The notes below the pieces were generated by a model that made no database searches, was not told the DNA's origin, and worked only from the letters and a program-made list of their open reading frames with translations. Below, piece by piece: positions 24,901 to 36,800 of a stretch of DNA of 64,000 bases (positions within the stretch are counted from its first letter, which is position 1; each line of letters begins with the position of its first letter). The translations under genes and the position numbers were made by a program. Where the stretch lies: contig NC_018391.1 of the NCBI RefSeq assembly GCF_000208865.1, forward strand, positions 1,240,001 through 1,304,000, read 5' to 3'. Source of the DNA: Neospora caninum Liverpool. Taxonomy: Eukaryota > Apicomplexa > Conoidasida > Eucoccidiorida > Sarcocystidae.

Positions 24901-27900
24901 CGAAAAAAGCACTCAGATGTGTGTCTACCCAGTAGGCCCAGTTCTGTAGACGTTGATCGAACGATAGAAATACATGCATACATATTCATACATACATACA
25001 TGCATACATATTCATTCATTCATACATACATACATACATATATATATAGGTATATGTCGTTACAGATATCTAGGTACGGGTGCCGCATGCCAGTACGTAG
25101 ATTATGCACAGGGAGATACGAGAATTCGATACCATGATATAGATCGAGTGGGAAAGGTATATATATGGATCTGCGACTAGGTGTATATATACGGCTACAT
25201 ACGGAGATTTTGGGGTGGAGACATCTACGAATATCACTCTGTTTTCGAATGCTCCGACGGCACACATCTCTCTAAACGAAGGAGCTCGGCGCTCTCGAGA
25301 GAGAGGCGAGCCCCGCAGAAAAACGAACCTCAAAGTGGCGGATCGCTGCTCCTTCCCGTCCGTCTGCGCAACCTCCTCCGACGCCGTAGAGTTTTCGGCC
25401 ACATCCAATGTATCTGCAGGTCCGCTCAGACACGCGAGGGGCGATCTTTTCCCTCGTCAAAACTCGTTTTCTCAGCCTGTCCCGCTGCCACCTTCTAGCA
25501 GCCCGTGCGCTCCGCGAAAGGCGCGTTCCCGTCTGGGTGTCTCCTCGTCGAGAAACTGCATGCGCTGCTTGGCAAGTCCTCTTTGTCCCCCGCGTCTTCA
25601 CCTACCCGTCAGAGAGATTCAGCCACAGATTGGCTGTCGCCCCACAGTCGGCGCACCGCCAGTCGGTCGGTCCCACCAGCGGAGGCTGCGGCACTTGCTC
25701 CAGATTTGCCGCATAGCGACTCGGCTGGGAGGTAAAAACGCAGACGAAAGAGAAACGTTTCAGGCGCACAAAGGTGTTTGAGAAGAGAAAGGGACGCGGC
25801 AAACAGGAGAAACGACCCGGCAGTTCTTGCCTCGGTTGCCGGGTCCGGTCTCCCCTCGTCTCTCTCCCTCAGCCTGGGTGTCTCCTTCCATGTGAGCCTT
25901 CTACCGACGATCTTGTCAGTCAGAAGGGAACCGGATCCTCAACTAGGAAAGGAAACAACGAGCGTTCAAAGGGTGGGGAGTCGCTGCGTCTCTGTAGCCA
26001 GAAGACTGGAGAACGTTTTTTCGCCTTGAAACGTGTGTGTGCGTCTGGGGCACTTTGCTCTGCTCACCTTCAGTTCTTCTTCCCACGCGCCAATGGCAGT
26101 TGAGGCAGCGCCGCCTCCGAATCCGCGATGCTCGATCAGCGCTTGGCAGGCTGCTCGGAGGGCCTCGGGCACCGTGTTGATTTGCAGAAATTTCAGCTGC
26201 CGCAAGACGCTCTTTTCCCAGGTTTCCTGTGCCTTCGCAGCTGCTTGAGCGTCCGGCGCCGGAGACGCAGCGGCAAGGTAGGTGGAGCGGTAGCTCGTGG
26301 GCGGCAGTTCGAGGACGGGCGGAAGCAGCGCGAGAGAGTAAACAAACGTGTTGCTGAGAGTTTCTGGACACGCGTCTCCGCTGTTCTCTTCGATCTGGAA
26401 ACTGAGGAGCGACGAGCAGAAAAGACAGCTGCGGATCTTTGCAGAGGCATGCGCACCGCGGACACGGACGGGGAGATATCACAGGCGAGACAGGGAACCA
26501 CCCGAGCGAGGCAGGCGACGAGAAAGCCGCATGAAGAGAGAAAACGAAAACGGGGAGAACTCGCCACGGACATCGACATGCACACACGGCGAGAGGCAGA
26601 CAAGGCGATCTGCGGCTCCGTCAAGAAGCGGAGATCGGGGAGGAGAGTCAACAAACCGGCTGAAGCGACGGAGCTTAAAAAAAACACGAAAAACTCGAAG
26701 CATCTCTGCAGCGTCTGCTCCCGAGAAAAAAGCGTGACGAATGAAACGGCCACACATGTGCTTTGCTTTCGGGGCATCCGCCCGTTGTTGCGTCGAGAGT
26801 TCGGCGACTCCCCGGTTACCGCTTCTGCTCTCTTTCGTCTCCCGCCCGTCTCCGCTTTCCTTCGCTCTGTGTTCGGTTCTCCTACGCTTTTGTCTTTTTT
26901 ATTTTGTGTCTGGGTCTCTTCAGCCGGTGTCGCCCTCCCTGTCGCAGTTTCTGCTCCCTCTTGCCAGTGTCTCTCTCGCGTCCCTGCGCTTGCTCTGTGT
27001 ATGCAGGTGTTCGTGCACCATTGGGTTCGAGCTCCGCGCCTCTCTCAACTTTGCTTGATCGCCCCCCATTGTTCCTGCTTACCCTCCTTCCACGTTGATA
27101 GCGAGTTTGTGCGGCTGTGCCGATGCTCTTTCCTCTTCGGCGGCGACATCTGCTTCGTCTTGGGAGGGAAGAGCCTGGTCTTTCGCATCGGGAGTTCGCC
27201 CTTCCGCTTCATGGAGTTTCCGGTGTATCTTCGCGGCCTGCTCATCGTCGACTTTCGAATAAACGTGGAGATACAAGCGCTGTCGAGGACAAATTTGTTT
27301 CGCAGCAGAGGCGGAACGCGAGGTCGCCTGGGTTGACGCTGTTTCCTTGGTGAGCACACAGTCCAGGGGAAGGGCGTCGATGGAGGCCGCGAAGAAAGTT
27401 GACAAATTCACAAACAGGCCGCACGGTGACAGCGGGCTGTCCAAGCTGAAAAGACAGGCGAAAGCACAGTCGCGGATGCACGTAACAGTGGAGGAGGCTG
27501 GCACAGGCACACACTTGTTCGCACCTATCTACGTCGGTTGGCGTTCTCCGTGTCTAACGAATCCTCCGCTTCTGGGTTCCTCTGGTCAGACGTATCCCCC
27601 CTCTCCAGTCTCGCGTCACTGCGAGTCACCATCTGTGCCACGGAAAGATTTTTCCGCGGAAACGTCGCTTCTGTGTCTTTGCTTGCTTCCTGCCCACGAA
27701 GTTTCCGTCCCTTCCACCGGGTGCATTTCGCTCGAGAGTGGGAAATGTGCGAGACTGGCGCGTGAGAGTGCAGCCAACAGCGTGCCTAGAGTGATAGGAG
27801 TGCCGTCCGTCACCTGTATGTACACTGCGTTTTCACCACCGTGTCCATGCAAGTGGCCACGCGCGCCTGGCCCAGCAAGGTCCGGAGCTCTTTCAAAACT

Positions 27901-27995
27901 TCCTCTGTTGCGTCCTGAGGCGCCGTTTCTGCAAAGGCTCCAAAGAACGGCGAGCCGGGGAGAGTAGCCTCTCCTGCACTCTGCGCGCCGGCCAT
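18919..27995 (-). CDS. USP5: Ubiquitin carboxyl-terminal hydrolase, USP5/isopeptidase T family (UBP14-type)
   Basis: Deubiquitinase that disassembles unanchored polyubiquitin. Thirteen exons: 27995-27814, 27445-27083, 26353-26068, 25724-25606, 25413-25329, 24574-24422, 24064-23897, 23185-22897, 22621-22314, 21832-21581, 21095-20832, 20216-20035 and 19495-18919. These give 1075 aa with phases agreeing at all twelve junctions. Domains: N-terminal USP5-type module (ending [11 protein letters not shown]), ZnF-UBP (WRCADCG, then CGRK; about 299-345), catalytic Cys box [16 protein letters not shown] (Cys about 445), [29 protein letters not shown] box, two UBA domains (MGFSENACK and MGFTADQAK) and the His box GHYVCH (His about 1031) with FNDEKV. 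Longer than animal USP5 (about 850 aa) because of charged insertions. The ATG at 27995 has G at -3 and +4. Likely constitutive cytosolic/nuclear enzyme. Confidence 0.97.
19578..19690. repeat. TA/GCGTATA microsatellite in a USP5 intron
   Basis: Long alternating purine-pyrimidine tract (atatatatatgcgtatatat and variants) in the last USP5 intron. Translated frames here give runs of Tyr/Ile and are not protein. Confidence 0.95.
21306..21495. repeat. TA, GATA and CATA microsatellites in a USP5 intron
   Basis: Tracts at about 21306-21330 and 21462-21495, with catacata and gatagata steps between and after, in the intron between exons 11 and 10. Confidence 0.9.
24323..24336. repeat. Poly-G run of 14 in a USP5 intron
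   Basis: Fourteen consecutive G residues on the plus strand within the intron between exons 7 and 6. Comparable homopolymers occur at 38411-38423 (C13) in a DMAP1-like intron and near 42221-42239 (G-rich) in the gap after it. Confidence 0.9.
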
Positions 27996-29202
27996 GGCGG
28001 AGCGGTGAGTTGGAGATAGCAGACGAAATGCGGGAAATCGCGGGGGAAACGGCGACCGCGCGCACAAACGCGACACGCACAGGTGGCTGTCTTGTCACAG
28101 AACGGCGCGGCCTCGACGAAAAGAGGTAGAGTCCTCGTCAGTTTTTTCGCCTTCCCGGCACTCCGCAGTACTCCTGGTCGACTGAAGCAGAACGAAAACG
28201 CCTTTGATTGCTCGCTGCCACAGCCAACAGAACGCATCCGTGCCTGCTCCTCGAAACGCTCGCCCGGAAGCGGCCAGCGCCGAAAATTAGCGCAAGCGAT
28301 GTTGTCCCAGCGACACAAATGCCGTCTGCTCAAACGAAAGACCGATCGAAGCAAAAAGATAACGGCAAATTCGGATACGGTTGCACTACAGAGTGAGCTC
28401 GTCCACGCAACGCGAGACACCGATTCTACAGCCGTCCCGCCATCCGCTTTGAAGATGTACGACAGTTGCCACGCATGCGCAAAAACGCTACATGCATTCG
28501 GACTCGCCCTCTGTTTCAGAAACAAGGCACTGCAGCGTGCGCGCGCGGTCTCCATGGCCTCTCACCCGCCCGATCCGCCAAGAGGAAACAGCCCAGACAC
28601 GCGCGCACTCGCTCCGGTCCTTCCGGCCGACGAAAAGCGACGGGCAACCGCCCTCGGTTTTTCGCCGGAGGCGCAGGCGGTGAACGCACCGTCCTGGGCT
28701 GGCGCAAAAGCGGTTCTTACCCGCCGCTGAACTTCAGGCAGAGACAGCGGGGCAACAGGAGCGCAGTGCGGGTTCTCCGCGGGGCGGCGCATCACATGCC
28801 ACGGAACCCGATCGGAGATACCCTGTCTCCCTCCGGTTGCGGCGTCGTTCACCGCGGAGTCTGGCCGCCGGGCACGAGAGGAAAAGCAAGTGGACGAAGC
28901 GATTCCGTCGCGAAAAGAGAATTTTGAGCGATACGTACTTCCCGAGGCGGATCGATCTTGTGTCTTTAACCGCTTGGCAGGTTTTCCGTGTGCAAGTCTC
29001 TGTGCCAAAGTCCCCGAGGCCCACACGCCTCTCCCTTCTCTTGCCACCGACCCTGGCAGGTTGCGTTGCGTACCCGGACGCGAACCGAGAGAAATCCGAG
29101 GCGCGAGAACGCGATTCGTCGAGCAGACCACGCCCCAGTTTCACTCTCGGGGAAAAGACCGTCTCCTTCTCCAGAACCTGTCAAACACGAGCAGCAGCAC
29201 CG
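27996..29202. promoter_or_regulatory. Divergent intergenic region, USP5 and secreted EF-hand-like gene
   Basis: 1.2 kb GC-rich spacer that should hold both promoters and 5' UTRs. Open frames of up to 215 codons on both strands have no family features or consistent composition. The frame of the downstream gene is open back to 28837 but contains no ATG before 29203. Confidence 0.5.
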
Positions 29203-30003
29203 ATGTGGGAGTCGCGAACCCCTCTCCGGCTCGCCGGACGCGTTGCTGGGTCGGAGGCTGTCGCGGTTTTCCCGCGCGTCACGAAGGAGAAGCCACGCGT
29301 TGGAAAGCGTGCGCTCGTTTCCTTGTGTTCTGTGGTCTTGGCGCTCAGCTGCGCGAGACTCCCGGTAACACTTGGCGCCGAAGTGGAGTCGAGTAACGGA
29401 CTGGCAACGAGTGGCAAGTCTCCGTCGGACAGCCTGTCTACAACGGATGCCTACTTCGCCTCCTACGAGCCCTCGTCCGGCGAACAGGATGAGGAGCCGA
29501 CACACCGTTTGTTCGTGGACCCAGCTTTCTGGGAAGTGGAGCGGTACCTGAAACTCGCAGAGAGTGTCTTTGGCGTCTTCGACAGGGAGTTTGACGAAAT
29601 GCTCAAGGCGGCGTGGAAAAAACAGTCCGGCGACAAAGACCAAACGCTCTCGAGAGAAGAGCTCGACGCTCTGTTTTCCGAGCTGAAAGCCCAGTTCAAG
29701 GAAGCCGTGGTGGAAGATCAGGCAGAGGAAACCGCAGGTGGAGGCGCTGGAGGAGAAACAGCCGTCGGCGAGGATACGAACGGCGCCCGCCGCGCCGAGG
29801 AAAACCAACAGGGCGGGTCCAGACATCTGCGCCGCCGGGTTTCCGAAGAGTTAGGCACCACGAAACGCAGGGGGGCCATGTGGCTGTTTGATTCGGCGAA
29901 TCTCGAGGAAGTCAACCTCATCAGCATGTTCCTGGTGGCGCTATCCGTGGCCTTGGAGAAAATCCCTATCCCGGACTTGTCTTTTTTCGACATGTTCTTC
30001 TAG
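29203..30003 (+). CDS. Predicted secreted protein with an EF-hand-like loop, hypothetical
   Basis: Single-exon frame of 266 aa from the first in-frame ATG. A basic N-terminal extension of about 35 residues precedes a hydrophobic core (ALVSLCSVVLALSCARLPV, about 37-57), i.e. a recessed signal peptide or signal anchor of a kind seen in apicomplexan secretory proteins. Then come a Ser/Glu-rich segment and a conserved-looking helical region (FVDPAFWEVERYLKLAESVF). A loop DKDQTLSREELD starting at about residue 144 fits EF-hand positions 1, 3, 5, 7 and 9, with Asp rather than Glu at 12. A Gly/Glu-rich linker, a basic patch (SRHLRRRVSEEL) and a hydrophobic C-terminus (NLISMFLVALSVALEK, ending SFFDMFF) follow. 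No canonical RRLxE export motif is seen. Possible dense-granule or vacuolar protein; I do not recognise a named gene. Confidence 0.75.
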   Translation: MWESRTPLRLAGRVAGSEAVAVFPRVTKEKPRVGKRALVSLCSVVLALSCARLPVTLGAEVESSNGLATSGKSPSDSLSTTDAYFASYEPSSGEQDEEPTHRLFVDPAFWEVERYLKLAESVFGVFDREFDEMLKAAWKKQSGDKDQTLSREELDALFSELKAQFKEAVVEDQAEETAGGGAGGETAVGEDTNGARRAEENQQGGSRHLRRRVSEELGTTKRRGAMWLFDSANLEEVNLISMFLVALSVALEKIPIPDLSFFDMFF

Positions 30004-30207
30004 AAAAGGTGCGCGGACATCAAAGGTGCACACTCGCTCCACTTCGTACATGGGAGAGTCACGGAACAGTGACGAACCCTCGAGTTCTGTGGAGCCGTGA
30101 ATCTGCTATTGCAGGCAGGGCGGATGAACAGTTCTCTTGCTGGACAACATCCTGCATCTGTCAAGTGCTAAGAAACAAGACTCGCGTGTCACTTTGCCCC
30201 CGCCAAC

Positions 30208-30237
30208 GAGGCCTCGCGGATGTACTGTCGAGGCCTC
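30208..30237. repeat. Inverted repeat, 9-bp arms
   Basis: Arms gaggcctcg and cgaggcctc separated by 12 nt. Each arm is itself nearly palindromic (GAGGCCTC). Confidence 0.7.
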
Positions 30238-32381
30238 CCGACGTGAGCGAACTGTCGCATGGTGTCCTCGGAGTCGAAAGGCTGGTGGTGTCCACCGCGT
30301 ATGCTCTCGATGGCTAGCCTTAACGGAATTCCTCACCGAGGCACAGTATGCTTGTTCGTGCAGCTTTGTTCCACCTGGTGTTGAGAAAAAGTTTGTCGAA
30401 AGCGGGCGGCAGCGGCGTTCGTTCTTGCTTGCCCATACCGTGTCCCGGCGACAGACCCGTTGAACGTGTACCTAGGTGGAACTGTACGTCGCGGTTACCT
30501 TGTGAAAAACTGGACATTCTGTCGGAGAAATGCGTCGGCTGTTCCACTGAAAGCTGGAGAGCAGCCTCCGCGCGGCTGTGTCGATACGGAGGTGTCTGCA
30601 GTGGATTTCGTTTCGTCGCTTTCTCGAGCTGAGGCGAACCCGGTGGGGTCACGCTTCGTGAGAATGCAGTGCTTTTCCCCGTCTTCTCAAATGCGACCGA
30701 TATCTATATTGAAAGGGAAGCTGGAATATGGTGGCTCATCCTCTAAGTTGGCAACTTGCGTTTCTGAGGCGTCCCTGTTTATGCAGCGCTACCGATGGGA
30801 TGCGGGCACAAAGTCTCGGGCACGCGTGTCGGTAGCCGGCATCCCCGCGGGGCTTGTTCCCATCGGTTGTGCACGATGATATTTCGTGTGATATGTCGTT
30901 TCCGTTGCTGGAGTTTGAGGTAGCCTCCCGCGTTTTGACTTGAACAGTTTGGGAGTTTTTCCATAAAGGGATCTAAAGAAGTTTATCTGACACACTTCGC
31001 GTACCAAAGGTGTTGATGATCAGCCGTGTCCCCACTCTGCGGCCCGTGTCTTGCCAGCTGCGTGTGTGTTGGGAGTGGTTACTGGTTTCTTCATGGTGGG
31101 ACTTCCTTTTTTAAAATGCATTTTCATGCCGGTAAAAGCTATTTCGCGTCACGATGACGTAAAGGAGAGACGGTGGCCGGACTTTGGCTGACAGCCGCAA
31201 CGGCAAAACCTGAGGAAAGAGAGACACGTACGCAACTATGATAGGTTGTGCGGATCTTCAGTGGACGAACCCACAAACAGCTCTAAATCTCTTTTGGCAA
31301 GCAGTTGTTTGTATCCAGGAGAGCTGTGGAAAATCGAATTGCGCACACGACGGCAGCCACACCTACAGCAGTTTTTCGACGGGAGGCCGGTAGTGGCTTA
31401 GAGTACGAAGCGCAACTTTCAGCGGAGGCAAGCGAAAGAGTCCGGCAAAAAACACTGTGGAAGCACGAAACTCAGATATTCTCGGCTGAGGCCGGCGTCC
31501 GTGTGCCTTGCGGTCACCGAGGCGCTGAGGGTACAACCGTTTGTTTGCATACTGGGAAGTCTGCTTCCGTTCATGATCTTTCTGTTGCCAAAACCTACGG
31601 AATCTCCGTTTAAAGTAGTTCGCAGGTATCTGGCTATCCTCAACGGCTCCTGTGCGACAGAAGTGATCGGCCGAAAAGCGCCGACGAGGCAGTGTGCATC
31701 CAGATCCAGAGCTTGCTGCTCTTGTAACCAAACAGACAAGAAGTTCGAAGGACAACACACTCAAACGATCGACGAAGAAGTTGCAGTACGTAGCAAGAGC
31801 AAGCTGAGGCACCAGACAAAACATACGGGTGTATCTTATTGCGGGGTTGATGAGGCATCTTTCTTGTTAGACTTCCTGACGTAGACCGGGCTGATTCTTC
31901 CACAAAAGCGACAACTATTGCGACTTTACCGAGTGTGTGAGATTGCCGAGTCGCTCGAGAGCGGACTGCCCAATACAGAGCAGCTTGCATCGAGACTGGA
32001 CGGCCCTTCTCGCGAGAAGTGGCAGCCGTTTCGAACTCTCGCGGGACTTTTTTTCGTTCCTGCCGTATACAGGGTGGTTCATCTGAAATTCGCAAAGAGC
32101 TGTGCCCGCTCCGGGGCGGATCGCAAGCCATAGAGGCGCCGAGGATGCACTGTTTCATCGGAGTCTTTTTTCAGAGAGGCGTGAGGAATTTCTAGGCCTT
32201 TCTGTAGGCCTCTGATCACGATTCCGGTAATGGGAATATCCGTCGTTTTTTCCCGTGTCCGGCCGACGCGCAAGCACTCTCGTCTCACGTACCGTCAGTC
32301 AGTCTTCGTGGCGCTCCACCTCCGCGCGTCCGAATTCCCCCGAATCCTCACGTGTCAGTCTCTTTGCCTTCGAAAGCGGAC

Positions 32382-32415
32382 GGCAATCCTCAGCAGTCGG
32401 CAATCCTCAGCAGTT
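32382..32415. repeat. 17-bp tandem duplication
   Basis: The unit ggcaatcctcagcagtc occurs twice back to back, the second copy differing only at its last base. Confidence 0.85.
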
Positions 32416-33823
32416 CCAGGAACAGCGGATGTATGTTCATCTGGTGGATTCCTCGAAACGTTCCACGAGGACCACAGCGAAGACCTTGAAGTGGTCTCGT
32501 TCCCAGCGGCCAACACGTCACTTGCCCTTCAGACGCGTGCGATACTCCCGGCGTTCCCTCTCTCTATATATCAAGAGAAAAGCGCTTCTAAAGGGTGGGT
32601 TCCCGGCCTGCATTGTGAACACACACTTGAAACCCGTTGGCCGTCGTGGACACTAGGCAAAGACCCCTCTGATGCTCTCCTAGAGACCTGGGAATTCTAC
32701 GCGACAGCCGTACGTAAGTAGTAAGTGCGTGCAGCACAGCTGAAATGCGAAGTCTGACAACTTGAACACGTCTACACCCGATAGCGGAGCTTCGTCGCTT
32801 CCTCGACTACATTCTCTTCCTGGTTTCGAAGAACAGATCTAGCTCGGCCTACACACACTCGCTCTTCTTCTGGCGCTTGATGCTGGTGAAACCACCAACG
32901 AACTTTCTACAACAAATGTGAGAAGCGTGAAGAACGGACCGGAGCAATCCCCCCGCGAAATCGAACGCTTCGGCCGCTCTCTGACCGCTCTCTGACCGCT
33001 CTCTGCGCATGCAACGGCACCGTTCTCATAGCAAAGTGTCTGCCGGCCTCCCCGTCGCGTTTCCCGTTCCTCCTCGCGGAGATGTCCCATCTGCACTTGG
33101 CGAAAACTCCGCGGCGACGGGGTTCTCCCTTCAAAAAGAGAAGACACAAAGTGACACGGCGTGGAACGACGTGCACCTTGCCTCGGGGGCTCTTCTGCTC
33201 GGCGAAAGTTTTTCGCGTGGCGCTGGCGCCGCGTGCACGCGAGTTACTCTGTCTCGACTGCATCTACGGCGGACGCCCGTGGATTCCGTTCAGTTCCGCT
33301 TTTTTCCTTTTTCGATGACTGATCAGGAAAGAACAGGCAGTCGAGAACCGCTCCAGGTGGGCAGCCGGCTTTGCCACAGTGGAGCATGCAAACCCCCGCC
33401 CTCTCGCTGGCTTTTCTTCTGGCGCTTGAAGAAAAACGTTCTGGCGTTCTTTTTCCAGTCCGCGTCTGTGTTTCCAGTGTATGTACACCTCCGGAGCGGC
33501 GCGCGCGTTTCCTCTGTCGCTGTCTAGCCTTCATTCCTTCTGCATCATCTTGTACACGGTGACGCAGCCGCGCAGTTCGACGCGGTTGTTTTAAGCCCTC
33601 TCTGCGGCTTCCGTTTCCGAGCTGTAGCAGTTTCCCAAGTGCCAATCCTAACCAAGACGAATGACAAACGTTGTCGAAGGCACTCGCGAAGCCTTGAGGA
33701 TCGATCCTACGCCGTTCAGATCTTCTCCGTGCTCCGTACCTGTCTTTTTCCGCCTTCCGGCCGAGACTCCCTCTCCTCCTTCGTCCTCTCTCGGTTCGCC
33801 TCTGCTTCCCTGCTGTGTGCACA

Positions 33824-36800
33824 ATGAGTTTGGTTCGAGATTTGCTGGGGTTCACCCCCCAGACCGCGCAGGGGGTTCTCCAATTGAATGAGCGACTCTT
33901 GCTCCACGAGGCTGCAGTCCCAGCGCCGCCGGCCTCTTCGCTGCCGGAGGTGGGTGCAGCGGCCAGCACGTCGGGGAAGGAGCGCAGCATGAACACCGCC
34001 GTTCTCTTCGCCGCCAAGTCTCCTCTCGGATCCGCTGGAACAGAGAAACTCGCGAAGAACGGCGGTCTGGCCAGGGACTTCCGAGCTGCAGTGATCGGCG
34101 GTACGACCGCTCTGCCTTCGCTGCCCGCCGTGATGCACAGACCTCGCGCGGTGAGAAGGCCAACGAGGAGGAAAAGGCGGGACGCATTCTCCAGAAAAAG
34201 GAGGAGACAAACGCCCAGACAAACGAGGGGGGGAGAACAAATATCCCCCCCCCCCACCCCCCCCGTGTTTTGTGCTGACCCGCGGCTCTTCCTTTTATCC
34301 GTATTTGGGACCAGCCAGTGGGAAATAAAGGCGAGGTGGAGCGAAAAAACGAAGTGTATGGATGGAAAGTGGAACAAGGAAAAGACGCAGGCGCGAGAGC
34401 TGGATTCTCTCGTCTGACATCCCGTCTGCTGGACCGTTGTCTCCCCTTCCTCCCCTCCCCTGCTGTCTCTGACTCGATCGACCGCTCCGTCGTCTCTTCA
34501 TTGCCCCCACCTTATGCCCCGTTCTTGCGCCCAATTTCCTTTCTTCTCTCCCCGTGTTTGCTTCCTTTCTTTTCCTGCTGCAAGTGCCGGCGCCTCACCT
34601 TTTCTCCTCTGAGCCCGCTGCGTCCGTTTGTGCTATTCCGCCCCTCTCTGAGGCCGCGTTTTTTGCGTATCTGTCCCATCTTGGAACTGGTGACCGTCTT
34701 CGCTCTCCGTGTCTCTGCCTGTTGCTGCCGCGCCCTCCGCAGAAACGTGGCCAGGAACGACGCCCAGTGAGCAAGTGGCGCATGTGCGCGTTCTCGAACG
34801 GCGCGCGGCAAGATGGTCTTTGCCTGGCGCACTGGCGGAAGGTAACCGAGCAGCAGGCGCGTCAACTCCAGCAGCAAGTCTCTGCGCTGCATGCGAAGCA
34901 CGGCGCCTCCCAGGCCTCCGAGAGCCCCGCGAAGGAAGAAGCCGTGAAATCCGAGGCCGGCTCTGCTGCCGGCGCTGAAGGCGAGCAAGAACACGACGCG
35001 CAGAACCAGACGCGCCGTCTCTCTTTCCAGGACAAGCTCCTCGCCTTTCTCCTCACTCCAGAGAAGGAGTACCCTTTCGCCAGGTTCAACGTAAAGACAG
35101 TGCAGCCCCCCCTCACTGCAGATTTGTACGAAAAGTACATTCAGGTGAGACCAGGGAAACTCAGGAGGCACGGGGGGGAAAGACGCGCGCCTTTCGAGCG
35201 CCGCGCTGTCACCATGCAGTCGCTTCGAAACCCAGGCCCTGCGTTGTCAGAGGACGCGGGAAGCGTTGGGATCTTGTGAGGTCGCAGAGCGATGCTGAAA
35301 CGCAGTGACAAGAGGAGAAACGGCTCAGCGAAGCATGTGAAAAAGGCAAAGTTGTGGACCTCGTACGGCCCCTTTTGCTCGTATAGAGAGGAGTAGGAAC
35401 GCATGCATGCGTGCATGCATGTCGAGAGGAAGGTCAAGAGGTAGACGGATACAAGTCGCTCTCACGGGTTGCTTCGACAGGGAAAGGAGCAATCTGCCGG
35501 AGGGAGAGAGACCGACTCTTCGACACACAAGCGTGCGAGTGAAAACACCCAACACTTACTCTCATATATACATATATACCTCTGTGTACATATATACGTA
35601 TATATATGTATATATATATATATATGTGTGGGTGCATATGAGTGCGCTTCCGTGGAAAGCATGTATCTCTTGATTTCGGTGTCTTAATGCATGCTGTCAG
35701 TGGCAGAAAGCGGGGAAGGTTGTTCTGTGTGCGGTTGCTGCCCCAGCCTCTGGACAACTCGTGGAGCGCAGAAGAAACGTTTCAGCTCTGGCATTTGGTG
35801 CATGAATGCGATCTTCACTGGCCTGTCATCTTCGATGCTTTCCCCGCCTCTTTCGGCCGATCCGTCGAAGAACTGAAACAAAGATATTACGCCGTTGCCA
35901 AAAGGTAAGGTCCCAGAACGTAACCCCTCACGTGTCCCACTCCTTATATCTTTCCTCTTTCTTTCCCACTCCTCTTTGCCTCGTTTTCCCTCGTTTTCGC
36001 CGTTCTCTCTCGCTCTCTCGTCCCCTGTGCAACTACACGCACGCGCGTGTCCCTGTGTTTTCTCCGCTTCCTGGTGTCTCTTTCGTTTTCGCCTTTTCTG
36101 TCTCCAGTTCTGCGAGCTTTAGCCTCTTGAGCTTGGTGTCTGCACAGATTGGTTGCGCGGCAATTTGAGGAGAAGGAAGAAGAAGAACTCGCAAGGGGGT
36201 CGGCAGCGAGCAATGCCGTCTTGGCGCGCATAAGAGAAGAAAAGCAACGACACCCTCTCGTTCGCTTCAACTTCAAGTCCGTAAAGACTCGTCTCTTTCC
36301 ACGTTTGCTCCCAACACGCATCTCCACATCTGTCCTTAAATGTGTATTTTCACGTGATTCTTACGTCCTTTCATTCACATGTACGCAGTTAAATACACAT
36401 GCACGTATTTGTGCATGCATCCACTTGTAGCTTCGTCTGGACAAGGAGATGGCGGCACATACATACCCCTGCGCACCACGCGTCGTACTTGCCTATATAC
36501 ATATTCATCTGTACATATGCATATATGCTTTTGTGTGCAAAGATGTGTGTGGAAACGTTCCTTTGATGGGGAAAACGCGCCTCGTTGTCTGCGTAGGTTG
36601 CGTGCCCCGGCTGCTACAAGGAGAAGCGTGGAGGAGAGGATGCCTCAGCGCATGCATCCACAAGTGTAAATAGTATGTCCTAAAGCATTTACATGTAAAT
36701 ATGCATTTGCGTATGTTGAATCGCGTGTCGAGACGCAGAAGCTGTCGAATCGGCCCCCGTTTCGGCCCTTCGTCTCTCGTGTTTCCGGTTTTTCAGCGGT

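Larger units (their letters stand above)
30004..33823. other. Gene-poor intergenic region (3.8 kb)
   Basis: Between two plus-strand genes. No frame shows convincing coding character, and open frames up to 163 codons (32230-32721) have no family match. Contains an inverted repeat (30208-30237) and a 17-bp direct duplication (32382-32415). The right part should be the promoter and 5' UTR of the DMAP1-like gene. A lineage-specific spliced gene or a noncoding RNA here cannot be excluded. Confidence 0.45.

Noticed and set aside
26128..27336. 402-codon plus-strand frame
   Set aside because: It is antisense to USP5 exons 2 and 3 and the intron between them. The USP5 reading is far better supported.
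28083..28730. 215-codon plus-strand frame in the USP5 divergent spacer
   Set aside because: No signal, domain or conserved-looking segment. It is more likely promoter/UTR sequence.
29203..30003. RRLxE/RxLxE-type export motif in the secreted protein
   Set aside because: The basic patch SRHLRRRVSEEL does not match R-x-L-x-E/Q/D at the required spacing.
33244..34377. 377-codon minus-strand frame
   Set aside because: It is antisense to exon 1 of the DMAP1-like gene and its upstream region, with mixed composition and no family motif.
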